A program made the translations under genes and the position numbers. The notes under the pieces are model-generated. The model searched no databases. It was not told the origin of the DNA and was given only the letters and a program-made list of their open reading frames with translations. This document shows, in pieces, positions 56,593 through 64,000 of a stretch of 64,000 nucleotides of DNA. This DNA comes from Alviniconcha marisindica (lineage: Eukaryota; Mollusca; Gastropoda; Provannidae): positions 135,001-199,000 of the forward strand of contig JABMCL010000020.1 of assembly GCA_018857735.1 (NCBI GenBank), in the 5' to 3' direction. Every line of letters starts with the position of its first letter. Positions within the stretch are counted from its first letter, which is position 1.

Positions 56593-57814
56593 GTAAGTTA
56601 TCACTTTTTTTCTTTTCTCTTTTTCCTGATCACGTTGATCTTTATCATTTTGCATTGAGTAAAGGCTGACGGCGACAAGGGATTAAAAAGAACAAATTTG
56701 TGCACTTGTTTGTGCATACGTAAACTAGGCCGCCTCAATGCTTGCACGTTCGGGTGGACCATTCCGAGTCCAAAACAAGTCCGCTCAGAAAGCATGGTTC
56801 GGTTGACTGTCGCAGTAGGGGGGTAGGGCGCTGTGACTGTCGACCCCCTCCCACTCACCTTGTTACTCATTGTTGTTTGAGTCAGTCATGATCTTTTGTT
56901 TTGGCAGAAGGCTCACACTTGTCAAGATTGATCATTTACTGGCCGTGCTTTTTTGTGACTTTATCCGTGTTTATTAACCAGGTGGTAACCGGTATGCTGC
57001 ACCTACTTACTGGCTGTATGATTTTGAAATGTGAATAGCGTTGTTACCTTCTCAGCGGCAAATCTGCGTCTCATTTACAATGCAGTCGCAGGTTGTATGG
57101 ATGTATGTCAGTTGAAAAACCATCCTGGGGTCATAGGTAACTTAAATGATTGAAATAAAGATTGACAAATTATAGCATTCTTCTTCTTTTTTCTTTTTTT
57201 TTATAAAAAATATATTTATATATAGCATTTATGGGCGATTGTTTTATATCAAGTTTATGTTTTGACTTGGTTAGGCCACTGATAAAATGACTAACAAACA
57301 AGATGGTGTATTTTTTTATTGTATTTTTTTCATGGAGAAATTGTGTAGTTCATTTTTAAGGTTAGCCTTTCAAAGGTGTTTTTGCTGTTTGTTTTTTGGT
57401 AGATTCTCAAATTTGTGCATAGGTGCACATTTTGTATCATTTATTTTCACTCTGCCACTCCCAGATCTTTAAAGTTTCACTCACATTTTGACATTTTCTT
57501 CACCTGAATGGCTTCACGAACACAACTTACACTAGTGAACAGAGTCAGTGCTGTCACACAGTTACAGTGTTAAAAATTATACAGTTTACACACTGAAATA
57601 ATTAATCAGTTTGTTGTTTCATCTTGAAATTTAAGTATACAGTACAGTAATAACTAAATCAGTTTAGTTAGTGGCATAAATAATTATGTGATTCATAATG
57701 AATGTTGTGGTTTGTATACTGTTTGTTCTAAATGTGTAGAGTTTTTTTCAGCTATCAAGTAAATTGATGGCCATGAAACTAAAAGATGCAGAACAATTCC
57801 ACAGTTCCTCCCCC

Positions 57815-58175
57815 GTGGTCATAATGTGTCTGGAAATAAGCAATAACTTGTTGCTTGTGCTATAGGATGCCCCAAAACGCATTTTTTTCTACAAACTCAC
57901 GATCTTCTGGTCAGCCAAAAAATGATGCAAAGACACTTTTTTTCCACCCTCCATCCCCTTTCCATGGTAATTTTTGCGACTGCAACAGTATTGGCATTTG
58001 TATTACTTCGCAATTCTAGGTTCAACTTCCACTGTTAAAGTTTATACACAGCGTTAAGCAACGCCTACTCAGAAATACGGCCTGGAAGTGTGCTGTGACC
58101 TCTCACGACTTCTTGCGCGAAAGATTACAAAGGGCATTCACTCTAGCAAACCTGCTTCGCTGAATCACCCAATAC
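57815..58175 (+). mobile_element. SAP-like ORF repeat, copy 3 (3' part)
   Basis: Begins within the ORF (HNVSGNKQ, stop, LVACAIGCPKTHFF in frame) and continues through the same downstream blocks as copy 2: 'gatcttctggtcag', 'cgactgcaacagt', 'gcaattctaggttcaac', 'cctactcagaaat', 'gtgacctctc(a/g)cgacttctt' and 'gcgaaagattacaaagggca'. The leader and start codon are missing. Orientation is the same as copy 2, about 3.4 kb away. Confidence 0.65.
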
Positions 58176-58698
58176 TTAAGGTTCAGTTTGTTGAAATATA
58201 TTTAAATTTTCTGTGGATTTTGTTGTTTCTACAGCACAGTGAGTTTAATTCTTGAATGTTACAGAATGGTGCTTTATAAGAATGATCTGTATTCTATGGT
58301 TATCATTTTATTACAACATTAGTCTCAGTCAGTGTGTGTTGTTATTTTTTGTTTGTGTATACATGTGAGTACATGGCCATACACACACATGCACACTTGA
58401 TCCCCCACCCCCCACAGTTTTGGTGTTAATTGCTCTTTTTTGTGTGTGCTTTTTTTTTTCCTTTAAAAAAAAAGAAGAAGAAAAAAGAACAATAGAACAA
58501 AGTCATCCTTAATCAATATGACAATAGTATGCTGAAAAATTATTTTTAAAATGCAACACTAAAATAGCCTGTAGCCTGTTTAGTTAACAGGTCCCTTCCT
58601 TATAAAACTATTAAAAATTAAACTGGTGAATTATTATGATTTATGGTTTAAAAAAAAGATTTTGGTAAAGGTAGTACTTGAACTAGTTGAACTCACTA

Positions 58699-58790
58699 CT
58701 TGTTGATCGCTTTTATATAGCTCTATTCTCTGCTCTCAAGCAAACTCGCTGCACTTGTATGAGACACTTTACATGGTTCAAGCCGAATCA
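58699..58790 (-). mobile_element. 3' fragment of the tRNA-derived SINE
   Basis: Matches the 3' end of the 52019-52511 copy: 'gttgatcgcttttatatagc', 'ctattctctgctctcaa' and 'actcgctgcacttgtatgag' blocks on the plus strand. The head and body are absent. Confidence 0.7.
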
Positions 58791-58966
58791 AAGACTAGAA
58801 ATCTGATGATTATGCCATTGGCATTGCATACATGTTGATGTTGATGACACAGACAGTACTGCTTAGTGCATTGTCACTATGGTCTGTATTCACACGAGGT
58901 ATGAATTATGTACGTCTCATTATTTTCCTCCTCATCCATGAGTCGCTCCTGATCCTCCTGCATTTT

Positions 58967-59091
58967 TTTCTTATCTCTCAATCTCATGTCTGTCTTACTT
59001 TTAGTCAGTCTTTTTACCTGCATGAATTTTCTTATCTCTCAATCTCATGTCTGTCTTACTTTTAGTCAGTCTTTTTACCTGCATGAATTTT
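58967..59091. repeat. 61-bp exact tandem duplication
   Basis: The unit 'cttatctctcaatctcatgt...' then 'ttagtcagtctttttacctg' and 'catgaatttt' occurs twice in succession with essentially no differences, so it is recent or under rapid turnover. Confidence 0.9.
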
Positions 59092-59179
59092 CTGAACTCA
59101 CACCTTGTGATTCATTATACTGCAACTGCATTTTGTTGCTCAGCACTTTGGGGGGGGGGGGGGCTGATCGGTAAGTAAG

Positions 59180-60060
59180 TAAGCATGTTGCTTTACATCC
59201 ACAGAAGCAAGGTGGCATATTATTAGGGACGGGGAAGAGGGGGGGAAGGGGAAAAGAGCGAGTGGCTCATCCGCACACTACGACCCACAAAAGACCAAAG
59301 AGGCCATGGACCACCACCAGAACATCAGCTATGTTAAGGCAGTGGGGACCTCGCCAGTGCGGAGCAACTTGTGTGCTCCGTTAATTGCTGTTTCAACTGC
59401 TGTGTGCAGTAGTCACAATGACAATGTCCGCAGCACAACTGTTGAGGAACAACTGAAGCAAAGGGTAGTCCAAGTTTCTGAGGCCAGCTCCACCTCCCTG
59501 CTCATGATCTCTCATGGGCTCTGTTGAGAGTCCATGATGATGATGTAGAACTTCATGTCCATGGATGTAGGTTGACATATTAGGGACAGATTGTGCCCAC
59601 TGCTGAAGCACGGTTCAGTGTTGCTTTACATCCACAGAAACCATAAGGTTCGTTAGGACGGAAAGCCCAGGACGGCCACCTCTACTTAAACACAGCTCCT
59701 GAACTCTGTTGAGAGTCCAGCTCGCCTCCCTCCTCTTGATCTCGCCCCCTGAAGCTCTGATCCGTGACAGGTTCAGTCTTTATAAACCATCAAAGTAACT
59801 GGTCAGTTCTGCGGACTGCCGTGGGTCCCACCCTGGACGGCAGGTAGGTAGGTAGTGTTGCATAATGTCCTCGGATGTCGGTTGACATATTACTTATCAG
59901 GAACAAGCTGAGACCAATGTCGAAGCATGGTTCAATTATAGCTTTACGTCCACGGAAACCAGAAGGCTCGTTAGGACGGACAGCCCAGGACGGCCACCTC
60001 GACTCTCACACAGATCCTGAACTATGACCCTGGACGGCAGACTCAGGGATGCACAACTAG
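59180..60060. repeat. Cluster of the 'tccacggaaacc' interspersed repeat family
   Basis: Three or more partial copies lie in succession: about 59180-59290, 59537-59760 and 59850-60035. The last is nearly identical over its core to 3700-3905 (tttacgtccacggaaaccag, then aaggctcgttaggacggaca and ggacggccacctcgactctc). It suggests tandem or nested insertion. Confidence 0.75.
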
Positions 60061-61065
60061 TTGGCTGGTTGCGGGGTTATCTCATCGGCTTTCAGCACGG
60101 CCAGTGAGGAATTGACCCTGCACAAGCCATTGTCCCGGCTTCACCAGTCGGGAGGGATCATGTCAGGCTCCGGTCTGGCCGGCTTACGGCTTGTTCAGAT
60201 CACAGGCGCCCAACGCTGGTCACTTCTTTATTGTTGATAACACTATCGATCTTAATGTTAAGATGTTAGCTTGCCCAGCCTGTAGGTCACAAAGGCCGAA
60301 TGACATTAAATGTTTGGCTCAATGATCATCGTGTGACTGTGAGTCACACTCCGGTCTCCGTTTGTGTTTGAAGAGCTGATGGGTGGTGTGGTGTGAATGA
60401 GTTACTTGCTGTGTTATTTAACGAAGTGCAAAAGCCACACCACTTATCAGAGCGTTCAAAAGGAGAACGTATCACGTCGTAAGTAACGTCGGACTCACTC
60501 TTCGTGACACATGTTGATCTAGTGATGTGTGCATACATGTCACTAACTTTACGCTCCACACGGATTTATAAGGGGGGAAAACCCACAACAACAAACAGAC
60601 AATCAAACAAACAAACCAGCGAAACAAATAAAACCAAAACAAACAAAACTAAACACATCCAGTGGCAATGACGTTCAGTGAACGGAAAGAGCAAAAATGA
60701 TAAAGACAGAATAGAGAATTCCTGTTATGTCGAATAGTATAGGTGACGTAGTTATGGGGATAGAGATGCTACACGATGCATAAATTCTGACCTGCTCCAT
60801 GCATTCACGAAGGCGTTTTGAATTTGATAGCTTGGGTCTGCAAAAGGGAGGCCGGGTATGTGTGTGTGTAGGGGGGGGGGTCTTCACTTCTGTGTCCAGT
60901 TACGGTAGGGCGGGGATATTACGACACGTACAAAGTATTACCAGGCTCTGTTGTATGTATTGTTGTAAACACATTTGGTGTAAAGTTGATGGCAGATTCC
61001 AGCTGTGATTTATAAACTAACGACTTTTTTGACTTGGGTCAGGCGCCTTTGGAGCTGCCGGTGGA

Positions 61066-61135
61066 CAAGTAAGTAAGTAAACATGGTGCTTAACGTCCAC
61101 AGAAACCATAAGGCTTATTAGGGACGGGGAGAATG
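61066..61135. repeat. Fragment of the 'tccacggaaacc' family
   Basis: 'aagtaaacatggtgcttaac', 'gtccacagaaaccataaggc' and 'ttattagggacggggag' match the 59180 copy and, in part, 40950-41005. Confidence 0.65.
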
Positions 61136-61634
61136 ATTGGAAAGTGGTATGGAGGTGGGGGAAGAGGGAGAGTATATTACATCGCTACACTGTCACCACC
61201 AGAATGACCTGCATTAAGATGGGCAGCGATGAGAGCCATTTTAATGTTTCATTAATTGTGAGGGACAAAGTCACAAGACAGTGTCCACACACCACAACTT
61301 TTGAAGAGAAAGGAGAGCCGAAGCGGTATCGAACCAAAGTCCTTCCGCTTACCGCTAGGCCAAACCGGCTGTCAAACGGTGGACAAGAGGACCGTGTGTT
61401 GTTTAAAATCTGCCGAGGGCGCAGGTACGGTGGCGCTGGTCGAGTGTTGACAGAATGACTCGCTTCTCAATCGAATCTGTTTGTTTTATGGCTGCGTACA
61501 TTTTGCGTTTGTGGCTGAGGCCGGGGAAGAACAGACAAGAAAGCCACGTGATCATGCATTATGATTTGAAGAAAATGCTTACAAGTCAAATTATCGGTAT
61601 TTGTGTTTCTTCCTTATTTTACTTTTAGTTTGAG

Positions 61635-61682
61635 CCCCCCCCCCCCCCCTTTTTTTTTTAGAGAGAGAGAGAGAGAGAGAAA
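61635..61682. repeat. Poly-C / poly-T / (GA)n compound low-complexity tract
   Basis: A ~14-nt C run is followed by T9 and then (GA)n. Confidence 0.85.
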
Positions 61683-62102
61683 ACCTTGTTTTATCAATTC
61701 ATGTGTCTGTGGAACTAGAAGTGAGTAAACTACCCCATGCTGCATATATTCTGAAGTAATTCTGCAGAATTGTTGGTCGCCATTTCTTTTTTCAAGCTAT
61801 AAATATTCAAAGCCAATCGCCAGAACCTCATCGGGGGGCTATCGCCGACAGCATTTTTTACGACATTGGCCCTCATCTGGGAGTCGCTACATCCATCATT
61901 TTGATTACGCCGCTATAGTAGTAGTGTGGATTCCATACTGTGTGCTATTAGTATGATTGTCTGTGTCTTTACATACCACTAGCGAGTCGGCCTTCTCCCG
62001 CCGAAAGGTGGCCGAGGGCATTTAAACTTAAAGTGCGAAACGAAGATTTAGTGACGTGCATTTGCGCACGAAGGCAGTACAGGCGCTGTCAGTGTGAGTG
62101 AC

Positions 62103-62193
62103 GATCCTGAACATCATACATCCATGGATATGTTGACTCAGACAAATAGGGGCAAACAAACAAAACACACGCATACGCTCACAGGCACGCTCG

Positions 62194-62254
<61 letters not shown>

Positions 62255-62310
62255 ATCCTGAACATCATATATATATAATATGTTGGAAGAAATAGGGAAA
62301 CACACTCACG

Positions 62311-62345
<35 letters not shown>

Positions 62346-62430
62346 CACACACACTGATCCTGAACATCATACATGAATATGTTGACTCGGAAAAAATAGC
62401 CCCGCATCCCCAACTCCATAACACATACAC
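62103..62430. repeat. Three-copy repeat with (CA)n expansions
   Basis: Each unit begins 'gatcctgaacatcata' (62103, about 62254 and about 62356), passes through 'atatgttg' and 'aaatag' and ends in a CA array of differing length. Confidence 0.8.
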
Positions 62431-62879
62431 ACACACACACACACACACAAGCCGGGGGGGGGGGGGGATCCCCCAAAGTCGCACACTGCTTCGACCTGGA
62501 CTGAGTGTGAGAGCTGCGTGTTGGCCACCGGTCTCATCGCACAGCCACATTCAGATCCCGTCATCCATCTGGCCTTACCGTAGTAGCACAGTCCCATAAA
62601 TTTGCCTGTGTTGCTGCTTATAAATTGCGGAATGCAGACGGCTGACTTTCAGTGACAGCATGATAACTTGTTCTCTGCCGCTTGGCACTGATTTTCCACA
62701 TCACCGCTCCGCAGTCCTCACCCCACCGGATTCCGCCCCCTCCTCCACCTCCGTACGGCAGCCGCTCACACGACCGCGTAAAGTAACGTTGTCATAATTT
62801 TCGCTTTCTGGTAGGCCTCGTGTGGTGAATGTTGCATGCCACAGGCTACCCGCATTGCACGCGCCCGCATTGCTCGCGC

Positions 62880-63012
62880 GCGACACAGGCGATAGATCTT
62901 GTGCACACAGGCGACACAGGCGATAGATCTTGTGCACACAGGCGACACAGGCGATAGATCTTGTGGACACAGGCGATAGATCTTGTGCACACAGGCGACA
63001 GATCTTGTGCAC
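62880..63012. repeat. Minisatellite with 'gatagatcttgtgcacacag' units
   Basis: Five copies of 'gat(a)gatcttgtg(c/g)acaca' separated by one or two 'ggcgacacag' spacers, making alternating ~23-bp and ~32-bp periods. Confidence 0.85.
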
Positions 63013-63418
63013 TGATCTCATGACATGCTCATTATACTGCGTAAGTTGTAGACAAACTTGAACTCTTCGTTCGTTTGTTCGAGCAAGTCAGTGCAGATCT
63101 ACTTTTCAACAACTGAAATTCTCTGGGGACACATGACTCAAAACCGATGGAAAAATTGTCGATTTAAAAAAAAAAATTTTTTTTTGATGAATGGGTATTC
63201 CCGTGGGTAAAATCCAAGAAGATGACTTTTAAAATGGCCAGTTCAGGAATTTCCGACCGTCTCCATGGATTTTACCTCCCCATGGACCTATATTTTGTTA
63301 AGTCCTTGGCCGGTATACCCTATACCGCAGTGGACGACATTAGATTATGTGTGTGAGGGGGGCATTCTGCTAACAACTAAAGGACACTGTGTACCATAAA
63401 CATTGAATGCCTCTTTGG

Positions 63419-63440
63419 TGGGGGGGGGGGGGGGGGGGGG
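63419..63440 (+). repeat. Poly-G tract, ~22 nt
   Basis: A G homopolymer in the integrin first intron; its length is likely uncertain. Confidence 0.85.
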
Positions 63441-63739
63441 TATTATGTGTTCCGTGCACGTATTAGACTAAAGACAGGGAAGTTCTCAGTCGTGTTGTGA
63501 ATAAGTTAGGACAGGAAGATCGAAGTCCTGAACGCCCACAGAAGCACATCGGCTGAATCAGTGAATGACTCAAACCGTTGAAGCAGAAGTCTGACTGTAA
63601 GTGTAACAATACAAACACAGCCCCTTGTGTATTCACCCGCGCCCTGGCTGGCCGCGTTCACATTATTTCACACTTGCGCACACAAGTCAGTCTCGACTGG
63701 GTTGGTCTTCATCGACATTCCTTGGATGTCTCCCCACCC

Positions 63740-63767
63740 ATCTCTCTCTCTCTCTCTCTCTCTCTCC
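63740..63767. repeat. (CT)n microsatellite
   Basis: A short pure CT tract near the window end. Confidence 0.9.
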
Positions 63768-64000
63768 CCTCCTACGGAACATTAATGTGACTCGTTATCA
63801 GAGACAGGAATAGAACGCCAGTGCCATGGGCTACGCAAACAAGGACTGGAGGCCCACCTGGTGCCGTTGTTGGGATTGTCTGCTGGAGAGTCTGGCACCC
63901 CAACCCAACAATACGTCCTGTCCTACAGCTTTGGCGCCGTGGAGTGTTCCATTGGAATAAGGGAATAAGAGCTGTACACACTGCTGGTTTTGTTTTTGTC

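Larger units (their letters stand above)
56593..64000 (+). other. First intron of the integrin gene (partial), repeat-rich
   Basis: No further integrin exon could be recognised on the plus strand up to the window end. The stretch holds the SAP-like repeat copy 3, a SINE 3' fragment, a 61-bp tandem duplication, a cluster of the 'tccacggaaacc' family, poly-G/C runs, (CA)n arrays and a minisatellite. Short ORFs here show no domain I can name. An independent gene in this stretch cannot be excluded. Confidence 0.5.

Noticed and set aside
62880..63012. A CRISPR-like array (regular repeats near 62.9 kb)
   Set aside because: Spacers are themselves repeated and very short, and the genome is animal; it is a minisatellite.
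63800..63960. A second integrin exon near the window end (GYANKDW... frame)
   Set aside because: No LLVGAP motif, no acceptor in the phase needed by exon 1, and a stop soon after.

Overview
This window is spliced nuclear DNA from an animal. Coding exons are short, bounded by consensus GT/AG sites and separated by introns of hundreds to thousands of bases. The spaces between them hold microsatellites, tRNA-derived SINEs, decayed LINEs and TIR elements. Gene content and repeat style fit a lophotrochozoan, most likely a mollusc; that is inference, because no taxon-diagnostic locus is present.

Five protein-coding genes can be assembled. (1) hspd1, the mitochondrial chaperonin HSP60, lies on the minus strand from 29156 to 6725. 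Its 12 coding exons join without a break into 573 residues, and a non-coding first exon probably ends at 29704. (2) hspe1, its co-chaperonin HSP10, lies on the plus strand from 30287 to 37225: 4 coding exons, 102 residues, with exon 1 coding only the initiator Met. The two genes are head-to-head, and the interval between them contains a perfect three-unit heat-shock element, so one promoter probably sets the stoichiometry of the chaperonin pair. (3) pym1/wibg, the Mago-Y14 (exon junction complex) disassembly factor, lies on the plus strand from 41581 to 44882: 3 exons, 210 residues. (4) bloc1s1, a BLOC-1/BORC subunit, lies on the minus strand from 56155 to 50062 in 5 exons. Its third exon lacks one nucleotide relative to the conserved frame. 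(5) The first coding exon of an integrin alpha subunit (signal peptide plus start of the beta-propeller) lies on the plus strand at 56402-56592; the rest lies beyond the window. bloc1s1 and the integrin gene are head-to-head across 246 bp. From memory, human BLOC1S1/ITGA7 at 12q13.2 have the same arrangement, with PYM1 in the same band.

Layout: 1-5.2 kb is intergenic and rich in LINE 3' ends, a TTAA-flanked MITE and a minisatellite. 5.3-29.7 kb is hspd1, whose introns hold a TTAA-type MITE, a perfect hairpin, a 0.55-kb tandem array, a 4.07-kb TIR element with a nested LINE, a triplicated zinc-finger relic and a THAP relic. 29.7-37.5 kb is the shared promoter and hspe1. 37.5-41 kb holds tRNA-SINEs and simple repeats. 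41.6-45.7 kb is pym1. 45.7-48 kb is a short convergent intergenic space. 48-56.2 kb is bloc1s1. 56.4-64 kb is integrin exon 1 and its repeat-rich first intron.

I found no clear new multi-gene system. The most unusual signals are the 4.07-kb TIR element carrying ten copies of a TGACGTCCGAC-like motif, a repeated SAP-like ORF family whose clearer copies share the same stop, the 185-bp triplicated zinc-finger relic, a tandem duplication that copies the hspd1 exon 8 splice acceptor, and the bloc1s1 frameshift.
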